Source: Bog-473 sp963770645 (GTDB taxonomy: Bacteria; Actinomycetota; Acidimicrobiia; Acidimicrobiales; RAAP-2). Taken from it: DNA of 64,000 bases. This document shows positions 16,101 through 22,880 of this stretch, one piece after another. Numbering within the stretch: the stretch's first letter is position 1; each line of letters begins with the position of its first letter. The notes under the pieces are model-generated. The model saw nothing but the letters and a program-made list of their open reading frames with translations, was not told the origin of the DNA and made no database searches. The position numbers and the translations under genes are program-made. Where the stretch lies: positions 744,001 through 808,000 of the forward strand of contig CAVYQL010000004.1 of assembly GCA_963770645.1 (NCBI GenBank), read 5' to 3'.

Positions 16101-16398
16101 CACCGCCCATGGTGCGGAAGCGGCAGAACAGGTCCTTGTAGACCCGCGCCCACACGTGGTGGAGCCCGGGCCTGCCGTTGGCTGTCGGGGGGCCCTCGTA
16201 GAAGATCCAGGGCGGCGCACCCTCCCGCTGCTCGACGGAGCGTTCGAAGACGCGCTGCGCCTCCCAGCGGGCCAGTTCAGCCTGCTCGAGGGCAACGAAG
16301 TCGATGTCGGGAGGGGCGGGCGAGAACACAGGAGGCAGATGGTGGACGCACAGGGAACGGGCGCCCCGGTCGTCTCGGAAAGGATAGAGGGTATGCAT
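13147..16398 (-). CDS. ileS: Isoleucyl-tRNA synthetase, type 2-like with GxHH motif
   Basis: The 1083-residue enzyme charges tRNA-Ile with isoleucine using ATP. The HIGH-equivalent motif is G78-L-H-H81 instead of HxGH, within GPPTANGRP. The KMSKS loop is at 630-634, the editing domain lies between, and cysteine pairs occur near WRCGRGHPRC and ICSTC. The ending carries the DUF5915-like C-terminal region typical of the longer type 2 enzymes. Start ATG 16398 is supported by GAAGGAGG at 16403-16410. The start overlaps that of a divergent GNAT gene. No T-box leader is visible, since the upstream DNA is coding. Confidence 0.95.
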   Translation of the reverse strand: MHTLYPFRDDRGARSLCVHHLPPVFSPAPPDIDFVALEQAELARWEAQRVFERSVEQREGAPPWIFYEGPPTANGRPGLHHVWARVYKDLFCRFRTMGGAYVARRAGWDTHGLPVEVEVEKKLGITSKQQIEDQVGIAEFTRLCRESVYSYVDEFERLTTRIGYWVDMDAAYWTLSPSYIESVWWHLQQLFDQGLLYEDLKVVPYCPRCGTALSSHELGQADVYRDEEDETAYVRLRLVDPDPAVVGDAEWLAVWTTTPWTLLSNTGVAVNPGLTYAVVDRTIMAEDLVDAVLGEGASARITTRLPGVALVGLRYERPFTDLDEPPGADGWRVVPADYVTTEEGTGLVHLAPAFGEIDRQIGRDNGLPSLNPVGPDGRFTADIGWLAGSEVRVANTDINDRLESAGLLIRRVPYVHSYPHCWRCRTPLIYWGKPSWYIATSTRKEDLLAANETVDWHPGYIKEGRFGEWLANNVDWALSRDRYWGTPLPIWRCGRGHPRCVGSLAELSDLATRDVTGIDPHRPTIDDVMFICSTCVAEGNDDELAVARRVEPVIDAWFDSGSMPAAQVGYPYAPGSAEAFAFPADFISEAIDQTRGWFYSLLAINVIVFGESPYRHVVCLGHIVDADGRKMSKSLGNIIDPWVILDTRGADAMRWWMFSQGSPWTPTRATLGAIDTAMRDMLLTLWNTFSFFTTYASLNEFDPADPAVPAPAARGALDRWILSRLAGTTAAMTTALSGYEPLDAATALGDFVDDLSNWYVRRSRRRFWRTDPDAPPGDTLAAQATLHTALTTLSLLLAPFCPFVADTMWRQLTAAAEEDSVHLADWPIADTARRDLDLEEQMALARRLTSLGRAARGEASVKVRQPLRRALVFLPSGSPDILRDIVADELNVDEIDTADELSEVISFELVPNFRTLGPRLGPRQKGLKPALSVLDGAAAAEALESGQPVAISLDGETVELTPDDLSLRVRPQQGFAVSREGGEVVALDLTLDDGLRLRGLARDVVRLVQDLRKTSGLEVSDRIRLHVVGLDALAAHFDFIAREVLAVEIVSGPGEGEGTPLDLDDELVGGPALVWLSKVEPGA

Positions 16399-16905
16399 CG
16401 ACCCTCCTTCGCCATTCCGTCGGGCATGACGCTGGCGCCCGAGCCTGCCGGCGATGCCGGTCCGCGCTGGGTCATGGCCCGGGCCGAGGAGGAGCTCGTC
16501 GCGCGCTACGACGGCCTCGACGACAGCGAGCTGGGGCTCACTCCAGTCATGTTCGACCCGCCGACCGGCGCTTTCCTGGTCGCCCGCGACGACGCGCGGC
16601 CCGATCCGGTCGGCGGCGTCGGCCTGCGCACCATCGGTGGCGACGCCGGGGCGCACGCCGGAGAGGTGAAGCGACTCTGGGTCGATCCCTCGAGCCGCGG
16701 CCGCGGTGTCGGGCGAGCGCTCATGGCGGCGCTGGAGGAGGCAGCCCATGACCTCGGCCTGGTCGAGCTGGAATTGGCGACCGGTGACCGCCAGCCCGAG
16801 GCGGTCGCGCTCTACGCCGCCAGCGGATGGGAGCGGCGCTTCGAGGATGCCGAAGGCAACGCGCCGGCACCCGGGTACATCCGCTTCACCAAGAGGCTCA
16901 TGTGA
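16393..16905 (+). CDS. GNAT family N-acetyltransferase
   Basis: A 170-residue acetyltransferase whose core is EVKRLWVDPSSRGRGVGRALM (acetyl-CoA loop R-G-R-G-V-G-R-A) followed by LVELELATGDRQPEAVALYAASGWER. The substrate is unknown. The ATG at 16393 has AAAGGA eight bases upstream. ATG 16426 is the alternative. The start codon lies inside the palindrome ATGCAT shared with the divergent ileS start. Its TGA overlaps the GTG of the downstream methylenetetrahydrofolate-reductase-like gene, so the two are probably translated together. Confidence 0.87.
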   Translation: MHRPSFAIPSGMTLAPEPAGDAGPRWVMARAEEELVARYDGLDDSELGLTPVMFDPPTGAFLVARDDARPDPVGGVGLRTIGGDAGAHAGEVKRLWVDPSSRGRGVGRALMAALEEAAHDLGLVELELATGDRQPEAVALYAASGWERRFEDAEGNAPAPGYIRFTKRLM

Positions 16906-17687
16906 GCCGGCCCGCGCACGCGCCCACACGCCCGTTCGAGCTCGTCTGCGAGATCGAGCCCGCCACCACGCCCGACCTCACACGCGTCCGGCACCAGATC
17001 GGCGTGCTCAGCTCGATCGCCAGCACCTTCTTGATCCCCGACAACCACATCGGCCGGGCCACCGTCTCGAGCGTCGCTGTCGCCCACGAGGTCGAGGCGA
17101 TGGGCGGGCGCTCCATTGCGTGCCTCAACGCCCGCGACCGCAACCTGATCGGGTTCCGCCGCGACCTGCTCACTGCGTCGGCCTACGGCGTCGACCAGTT
17201 CCTCTTCGTCTACGGCGACGAACCGCTCGTTGGCACTCGCACGAGCGAGCTGAGGGTGCGCACGATGCTCGACGAGGGCCGCGGCTATGCGGCCGGGCTC
17301 AGCCCGCCCGCACGCATGCGTTTTGGTGCCGTCACAGGGTTGCGGACGCTGCCGGTATGGAAGCAGGCGGCTGACTTCCTCTTTGTCCAGATCGGCTTCT
17401 CGCTCGAAGAGCTGTTGGCGTGGCGGGCGCAGCTGGACCTGGCAGTCCCCCTCTACGCCGGCGTCCTCGTGGTGGCGAGCGCCGCTATGGCCCGCACGCT
17501 CGACATCCCCGGCGTCGATCTGCCGCCCGGCCTCACGGAGCGACTTGAACGCGATCGCAACGCCGGCGTGGAGCTGGCCTGCGATTTGGTGACCGGCATC
17601 CGGGACTCGGGCGCCTTCGACGGCGTGCACCTCATTCCGGTCGCCCGCTACCGCGAAGTGGCGGCGCGCCTCGAGAAGAGGCTCTGA
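16902..17687 (+). CDS. Methylenetetrahydrofolate reductase family protein
   Basis: The 261-residue product belongs to the flavin-dependent methylenetetrahydrofolate reductase barrel family. FELVCEIEPATTPDLTRV gives the N-terminal strand with catalytic-type Glu, FLFVYGDEPL matches the flavin-binding GD segment, and ADFLFVQIGFSLEELLAW matches the Q-phi family segment. It is somewhat short and divergent from MetF, so it may act on another C1-folate step or be specific to this lineage. It begins with a GTGA overlap after the GNAT gene and its 3' end overlaps the convergent HAD gene by 56 bases. Confidence 0.78.
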   Translation: MSRPAHAPTRPFELVCEIEPATTPDLTRVRHQIGVLSSIASTFLIPDNHIGRATVSSVAVAHEVEAMGGRSIACLNARDRNLIGFRRDLLTASAYGVDQFLFVYGDEPLVGTRTSELRVRTMLDEGRGYAAGLSPPARMRFGAVTGLRTLPVWKQAADFLFVQIGFSLEELLAWRAQLDLAVPLYAGVLVVASAAMARTLDIPGVDLPPGLTERLERDRNAGVELACDLVTGIRDSGAFDGVHLIPVARYREVAARLEKRL

Positions 17688-18381
17688 CACCGAACGCCGC
17701 TGCCACCGTGTCCAGCGCGCCGTCGTCCACCTCGAGCAGCGAGTCGACGACCAGGTCCGCCAGCCCGAAGGCGGGATGGTGACCCTGCCCTGCCTCGGGC
17801 ACGGCGATGCACGCCATGGACGCGGCCTTGGCCGCCAGGACACCCGCCGGCGCGTCCTCCCACACGAGGCATTGCTGGGGCGAAGCGGCCAGCCGGGCCG
17901 CGGCGGTCAGGAACACGGCGGGGTGCGGCTTGCCGTACTGCTCCTCCTCGGCCGAATGGATCACCGCGAAGCGGCCCCGCAATCCGAAGTGCAACAGCGC
18001 GGCGTCGATCAAGCGGTACTCCGACGAGGACGCCACCGCCAGGGGCAGACCCCGGCCCGCACACAAGTCGATGGCATGCTCGGCTCCGGGCTTGAGCGTC
18101 CCCCTTGTCAGGACCAGCTCAATGACCCGGTCGACGACCGTGACCGCCACCTCGTCAGGCGTCGGGCCCGCCCAGGGATACAGCTCGAACCAGTGCCGCG
18201 TGACCTCGTTGACGAACATCCCTTTCGTCGTGCGGCACCCGTCGGCGGACAGGGGCACCCCGAGCGCGCCGAGAATCTCGATCTCGGCTTCGTGCCAGAG
18301 CACCTCGGAGTCGAGCAGCAAGCCGTCCATGTCGAAAATGGACGCACTGAACCCCGCCTCAGCGGGGCGTGCCGAGGTCAA
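17632..18381 (-). CDS. HAD family hydrolase (beta-phosphoglucomutase-like)
   Basis: The 249-residue product is a HAD-superfamily phosphatase or mutase. Motif I is FDMDGLLLDSE, motif II lies in LAVASSSE, motif III Lys in YGKPHPAVF, and motif IV WEDAPAGVLAAKAA. The helical cap between motifs I and II gives subclass I. The DMDGLL motif and the cap are closest to beta-phosphoglucomutase/2-deoxyglucose-6-phosphatase types. The likely start is TTG 18381, which forms a TTGA overlap with the stop of the upstream peroxidase gene. The last 18 codons are antisense to the end of the folate-reductase-like gene. Confidence 0.85.
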   Translation of the reverse strand: MTSARPAEAGFSASIFDMDGLLLDSEVLWHEAEIEILGALGVPLSADGCRTTKGMFVNEVTRHWFELYPWAGPTPDEVAVTVVDRVIELVLTRGTLKPGAEHAIDLCAGRGLPLAVASSSEYRLIDAALLHFGLRGRFAVIHSAEEEQYGKPHPAVFLTAAARLAASPQQCLVWEDAPAGVLAAKAASMACIAVPEAGQGHHPAFGLADLVVDSLLEVDDGALDTVAAAFGVRASSRGAPPLRGSGRPE

Positions 18382-18866
18382 CCGGCGAGCTGCGCCTCGA
18401 TGTCGCCCACGATGGCGGCGTCCTCGGGCTCGACCTGGGGACGGTAACGCGCCACGACGTCGCCCTTGGGCGAGACGAGGAACTTCTCGAAGTTCCACGT
18501 GATGTCGCCGGCCTTGCCCTCGGCGTCAGCTGTCTCCTCCAGAAGTGCGTAGATCGGGTGCCGGCCCTCGCCGTTCACCTCGATCTTCTCCATCAGCGGG
18601 AAGGTCACCCCATACGTCGTCGAGCAGAACTGCTCGATCTCCGTGGCCGTGCCGGGCTCCTGCTCGAGGAACTGGTTGCAAGGAAACCCGATGACCGAGA
18701 AGCCGCGGTCCTCGTACTTCTTCTGGAGGCGCTCGAGGCCTTCGTACTGCGGGGTGAGGCCGCACTTGGATGCGACGTTGACGAGCAGCAGCGTTTTGCC
18801 CGCGTACTCGCCGAGCGTGGCGTCGCCGCCCTGGAGGGTGTGGATGGGGATGTCGTAGAGAGCCAT
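18378..18866 (-). CDS. Glutathione peroxidase-family thiol peroxidase
   Basis: The 162-residue enzyme reduces peroxides, in bacteria usually with thioredoxin rather than glutathione. The peroxidatic residue is Cys35 in NVASKCGLT, a cysteine rather than selenocysteine. FPCNQF supplies the catalytic Gln region with the resolving-type Cys, and WNFEKFLV supplies Trp and Asn of the tetrad. Length matches single-domain family members. ATG 18866 is chosen because upstream codons belong to the divergent gene's leader. It is translationally coupled to the HAD gene by a TTGA overlap. Confidence 0.92.
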   Translation of the reverse strand: MALYDIPIHTLQGGDATLGEYAGKTLLLVNVASKCGLTPQYEGLERLQKKYEDRGFSVIGFPCNQFLEQEPGTATEIEQFCSTTYGVTFPLMEKIEVNGEGRHPIYALLEETADAEGKAGDITWNFEKFLVSPKGDVVARYRPQVEPEDAAIVGDIEAQLAG

Positions 18867-18930
18867 GGTTCGGACCCTATCGGGCACCGGCGTGGGCCCG
18901 CCCACCCGTCGCCCCCCTAGGGTGGCCGGC

Positions 18931-19872
18931 GTGCACGCGGTGGTGATCCGGGACGGCCACCTGGTCTACGAGGAGCGTGAGGACCCGGTCCCCGGCGACA
19001 CCGAGCTCCTCGTCGAGGTGCGGGCGGCCGGCATCAACGGCGCCGACATCTCGCAACGGGCGGGCAACTACCCAGCGCCACCGGGCTGGCCGCAGGACAT
19101 CCCCGGCATGGAGATGGCCGGCGAGGTGGTGGGCGTCGGACGCGCGGTCACCGCCTTCTCCCCCGGCGACCGGGTCATGGCCGTTGTCGGCGGTGGCGCA
19201 CAGGCGACGCTCGCCTTCGTCGACGAGTCCCATGCTTTGGCCGTCCCCGCCTTCCTGCCCTGGGACCAGGCCGGGGGCTTCCCCGAGGTGTTCTCGACCG
19301 CCTATGACGCCCTCTTCACCCAAGCGGGTCTCGCCATGGGCGAGCGCGTGCTGGTCTCGGGCGCCGCAGGTGGCGTCGGGACCGCCGGCGTGCAGCTCGC
19401 CGCCGCGACCGGTGCCGTCGTCGTCGCGACGGTGCGTGATCCCGGGCGCCGCGACGCGGTGGCCGCGCTGGGCGCCGACGTGGTCGTCGCTCCGGGCGAG
19501 GAGGCGGAGCACGGACCCTTTGACGTCGTGCTCGAGCTGGTCGGCGCGCCGAGCCTGGTCCAGGCGCTGCCCACGCTCGCGACCGGCGGGCGCGTGGTCG
19601 TCATCGGCGTCGGCGGCGGCGCGCAGTTCAATGTGAACCTCTTCACGCTGATGCACAAACGCGCCCGTCTCGGCGGCTCGACGTTGCGCGCCCGCACCCG
19701 ACGCGAGAAGGCCAACGTGGCCGAGGGCGTGCGCGCCCATGTGCTCCCGCTCGTCGCGGCGAGGCGCATCGAGATCCCCGTCTGCGACATCTTCCCGTTC
19801 GCCGAGGCCGAGGCGGCCTACGACCGCTTCACTCAGGGCGCGAAGCTCGGCAAGGTCGTCCTCGTCCCGTGA
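18931..19872 (+). CDS. Zinc-independent quinone oxidoreductase (MDR superfamily)
   Basis: The 313-residue medium-chain reductase should use NADPH to reduce quinones or enones. It has the GroES-like N-terminal domain (VRAAGINGADISQRAGNYP, PGMEMAGEVVGVG, GDRVMAVVGGG) and the Rossmann loop VLVSGAAGGVGTAGVQLA with the AAGGVG signature of quinone oxidoreductases. The catalytic zinc cysteine is absent. The PAPPG and LFTLMHKRARLGGSTLRAR segments match PIG3-like members. The GTG at 18931 is the first codon of the recognisable domain. It is divergent from the peroxidase gene, and both relate to redox stress. Confidence 0.9.
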   Translation: MHAVVIRDGHLVYEEREDPVPGDTELLVEVRAAGINGADISQRAGNYPAPPGWPQDIPGMEMAGEVVGVGRAVTAFSPGDRVMAVVGGGAQATLAFVDESHALAVPAFLPWDQAGGFPEVFSTAYDALFTQAGLAMGERVLVSGAAGGVGTAGVQLAAATGAVVVATVRDPGRRDAVAALGADVVVAPGEEAEHGPFDVVLELVGAPSLVQALPTLATGGRVVVIGVGGGAQFNVNLFTLMHKRARLGGSTLRARTRREKANVAEGVRAHVLPLVAARRIEIPVCDIFPFAEAEAAYDRFTQGAKLGKVVLVP

Positions 19873-19882
19873 TGCCGCCGCA

Positions 19883-20635
19883 GTGATCGAAGCCGTCCTC
19901 TTCGACGGCGACCAGACGCTGTGGGACTTCGAGCGTGTGATGCGTGACGCGCTGATCGCCGTGCTCGGCGAGCTGCGCGCCGAGCGACCAGGGCCAGGCA
20001 CCGAGGCGCTGACGTGGCACGACCTCCAGGACGACCGAGCCGAGGTCGCGGAGCAATTGGCCGGCATCGAGTTCGACCTGACCCGGCTGCGCGTGCTCGG
20101 GTTCTCCCGCACGCTGACCCGCGTGCGCACCGGCCAGGGCGGCGACGAGACGGCCGATGCGGCGCTGGCCGAACGGATCGCCGCTTCGTACTTCGAGCAC
20201 CGTGACCGCGATCCTGCACTCTTCCCCGACACGCTGCCCTGCCTGCAGTCGCTGCGCGGCCGCTACCGGCTCGGACTGCTCTCCAACGGCAGCCGGCCTC
20301 CCGAAAAGGTGGGCCTCGCCGGGTACTTCGAGGCGGTGGTCTTCGCCCAGGACCACCGGGTGGCCAAGCCGGACAAGGGCATCTTCGAAGTCGTCGAGCG
20401 CGAGCTCGGCGTCACGCCGAAGACGTGCGTGCTGGTCGGCGACCACCCCCTGAACGATGTCGTCGGGGCCAAGCGCGCCGGCTGGCGTGCCGTCTGGCTC
20501 AACCGCGAGGTCAGCGTTGCCGCCGGCGGCGGCGACGCCTTTTGGGAGATCCACGACTACGACGAGCGGCCCGATGCGGTCGTGTCGACGCTGTCCGACC
20601 TGCCCGTCGCGCTCGAGTTGCTCGATCCCGGCTGA
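19883..20635 (+). CDS. HAD family hydrolase
   Basis: A 250-residue HAD phosphatase with motif I LFDGDQTLWDFE, where the usual second Asp is retained as DxD, motif II LGLLSNGSRPPEKVG, motif III Lys in RVAKPDKGIFE, and motif IV VLVGDHPLNDVVGAKRAGW. It resembles YjjG-type nucleotidases and other general housecleaning phosphatases. The start is GTG 19883, ten bases after the stop of the oxidoreductase gene, so both are probably in one transcript. Substrate is not known. Confidence 0.88.
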   Translation: MIEAVLFDGDQTLWDFERVMRDALIAVLGELRAERPGPGTEALTWHDLQDDRAEVAEQLAGIEFDLTRLRVLGFSRTLTRVRTGQGGDETADAALAERIAASYFEHRDRDPALFPDTLPCLQSLRGRYRLGLLSNGSRPPEKVGLAGYFEAVVFAQDHRVAKPDKGIFEVVERELGVTPKTCVLVGDHPLNDVVGAKRAGWRAVWLNREVSVAAGGGDAFWEIHDYDERPDAVVSTLSDLPVALELLDPG

Positions 20636-20752
20636 CTTCCGGCCTGAACGCGCCCGACCCCGCCTTGCCCACCTGAACCCGCCGCACCCACCTGACCCAG
20701 CTCGGGCGGCGCCCCAGCCCGACCATAGCCGGAGGCGATTTGAACGGGTCCG
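20636..20752. other. Intergenic region between two convergent genes
   Basis: This 117-base stretch separates the HAD gene from the GH18-like gene, which ends toward it. I see no strong hairpin with a T-tract and no coding signal. Confidence 0.5.
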
Positions 20753-22609
20753 CTAGGACCCTGGTGCCGGGATGGGCGAATTGGGGTCGTAGAAGACGAG
20801 CGCAGCGTTGGTGCAGTCTCCCTGCCGTGTCCGGGCGATGACGTAGAAGTCGTCGGGGTGACCAGCCACCACGAAGACATCGAGAAATTGCTCGTGGGTG
20901 AGACAGGAAACCCCTGGATCGTTCGTCGTGAACCGGGACATGACCCCAACCGCCGTCTGCGTCCCCGCCGGCACAAGGGTAGGAACGAGCTTCATCTTCG
21001 CGTCAATCCACTCGCCGGAGAATGTGTACGAAAGAGGGCTCGGCGAATCAGGCGATGCGGTGGCGTGGGGGGGCTGTGTTGTCGTCGTGGTCGACGACGT
21101 GGACGTGGACGCGGACGTGGTCGGTGTTGCCTGAGGTGTGGTGGTGGTCGTCGACCCTGACGAAGCGTTTGGCGCGCTGGCACCTGTGCCCGGGGCACTC
21201 GGCGTGAGAGCCGAGACGATGCGCGCCTCGTTCGCTCCGCCGGTCCCAAGCCCCCAGACGCCGACGCCGGCGATGCCGTTGTCCTCGGCCGCTCGCAACA
21301 CCCGCCGCAATGATCGCGGGGTCTCGAAGAACGCCTCGTGCCACTGCTTGCCCACGCGGAAGGACGTCCACCCGGTCTGGGTAACCCCGTCCCAGTGGGC
21401 TGCGTGCCCGCTCGCGCCCGCGGCGTCGACGTTCGGCGAACCAGCTGGCTTGGCTTGCAAGGTGCCGTCGGTGGTCGGCCACTCGACGCCGAACAGCGGC
21501 AGGAGGGCAACCACTTTGTCGGCTGGCACCTCGGTGAGGTATTCGTTGATCGTGGCTTGCAACGAATCGCCGGCACTGGTCATCTCCGAGCTCGCGCTCG
21601 GCACTGCGGCGAGGTTGAGCTGACTTTCCGTAACCAGAAAGCCGTCGACCACCGCGCTCAGTGCGGGGAGGTCATAGAAGCCCCCCACGGTTCCAGCTGA
21701 CGAGGCATCAGTGTCGACCGTGACCTGATAGTGGGCGTCGGCCGCCTTGAGTGTCAGCGACACTGCGGTAACGAGGTTCGTCAGTGCGGCCTGGCCCTCA
21801 CCACCCGCTCCCTCGAGGTCGAGGTTGACACCGTCGAGATCGCGCATCTTGAGCAGGAGTAGCACGCTCTGGGCCAAGGTGGCCGACGCGGCCGGGTTCG
21901 CCAACAACTGGTTGAGCGATGCCTGGTCGAAGTCTTGGACCGAGAGCACGACGCGCGCGCCATCATCATGCGCGGCGGCGATCAAGTTCATGAAGTCCTG
22001 GCTGAGATACCCGTCCCACGCTTCCCCAGACGTCTGAATCGAACCATCGGGATTGATCTGCAGACCGGCGTAGATGACCGTGGTCAAACCATTGAGGTCG
22101 AGGGTCGCCGCGTTCGGCAGTGCCCAGTAGGGAACGACGCCGAACACCTCGTGTGGTCGCAACGGCGGCGCCAAGGCGACGCTGAACGACGCGGCTTTCG
22201 CGAACTCGCCCGGTGGGCTGGGGGTCAGACCCTCGACCGGCTGCGCCAGCTGACTCCAGACCGAACCGATCCCTGCGGTGCCGAGGACGAGCGGCGACTC
22301 GTCGGCAGTCGGTGGCTGGTCCGCGGCCGTCATCGTCGCCGCTGTGATCGGAGCGGGCGGCGGCGGTTGACTCGCGGCGACCAGCTGGCTCAGTCCGACG
22401 GCTCCAAGGGAAACGGCGAGGGCAGTCACGAACATCCCCATGGCCATGCTGCGGCTCGACATCCGCCCGCGAGAGTCAGACGCCGCGTCGAGAGAACGCC
22501 TCCGCCTGCGCCGGCTCGCGGCCCGCGCCGGCTCGGGCGCAGGAGGATCTGCGTGTCCGGGACCGATCTGACGTTCGATCTGCCCCCAGGCCTGGCGGGA
22601 CAGAAGCAC
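20753..22609 (-). CDS. Membrane-anchored glycoside hydrolase family 18-like protein
   Basis: The 618-residue protein has an Arg-rich cytoplasmic N-terminus (residues 33-50), one membrane span (about 57-79), a GH18 TIM-barrel-like domain (about 150-470) with the catalytic motif D259-G-V-N-L-D264-L-E266, a Thr/Ser-rich linker (about 478-525), and a C-terminal domain I cannot identify. GH18 enzymes cleave beta-1,4 GlcNAc bonds of chitin or peptidoglycan-like polymers through a Glu acid, here Glu266. Asn262 stands where a second Asp is usual. It probably acts outside the membrane on wall or environmental glycans. GTG 22609 is a tentative start and ATG 22462 is the alternative. Confidence 0.8.
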   Translation of the reverse strand: MLLSRQAWGQIERQIGPGHADPPAPEPARAASRRRRRRSLDAASDSRGRMSSRSMAMGMFVTALAVSLGAVGLSQLVAASQPPPPAPITAATMTAADQPPTADESPLVLGTAGIGSVWSQLAQPVEGLTPSPPGEFAKAASFSVALAPPLRPHEVFGVVPYWALPNAATLDLNGLTTVIYAGLQINPDGSIQTSGEAWDGYLSQDFMNLIAAAHDDGARVVLSVQDFDQASLNQLLANPAASATLAQSVLLLLKMRDLDGVNLDLEGAGGEGQAALTNLVTAVSLTLKAADAHYQVTVDTDASSAGTVGGFYDLPALSAVVDGFLVTESQLNLAAVPSASSEMTSAGDSLQATINEYLTEVPADKVVALLPLFGVEWPTTDGTLQAKPAGSPNVDAAGASGHAAHWDGVTQTGWTSFRVGKQWHEAFFETPRSLRRVLRAAEDNGIAGVGVWGLGTGGANEARIVSALTPSAPGTGASAPNASSGSTTTTTPQATPTTSASTSTSSTTTTTQPPHATASPDSPSPLSYTFSGEWIDAKMKLVPTLVPAGTQTAVGVMSRFTTNDPGVSCLTHEQFLDVFVVAGHPDDFYVIARTRQGDCTNAALVFYDPNSPIPAPGS

Positions 22610-22834
22610 CGCGCCAAGTTAGCCGGACCGGAAAGCCCGACTCTGCCGGACCGTACGCCTTCACGGTCGGTTCATCATCGGATCATCCTCGTGTCATAAA
22701 GGCAATCGGACGGCCAGGGTCCCAAGGGTCGCCCGCCTCCCATCACCCGGGTCCTGCCTGGCCCGTGCCTGCATCCGCCGTCGGCCGGGCCCTCGGCACG
22801 CCGGCTCTCGACACCGACGTCGCCGAGGCGCACC

Positions 22835-22880
22835 GGGTCAGCGGGTCAGCGGGTCAGCGGGTCAGCGGGTCAGCGGGTCA
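22835..22880 (+). repeat. 8-bp tandem repeat at the end of a thiolase gene
   Basis: GGGTCAGC is repeated five times from 22835 and followed by GGGTCA to 22880. On the minus strand the repeat contains the final codons and the TGA stop (22870-22872) of the thiolase-like gene, and continues about 35 bases past it. Each later repeat offers another in-register TGA. Confidence 0.9.

Noticed and set aside
12718..16392. Very long plus-strand open frame antisense to ileS
   Set aside because: The minus strand encodes full-length IleRS with all motifs. The plus-strand frame is His/Arg/Val-rich and is an artefact of GC-rich codon use. Only its last 170 codons are a real GNAT gene.
20715..20755. tRNA-like T-arm sequence (GTTCAAATC on the minus strand)
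   Set aside because: The flanking bases cannot form a T-stem, anticodon arm or acceptor stem, so it is not a tRNA or a clear fragment.
22835..22880. CRISPR-like repeat
   Set aside because: It is a simple 8-bp tandem repeat without spacers, and no cas genes are present in the window.
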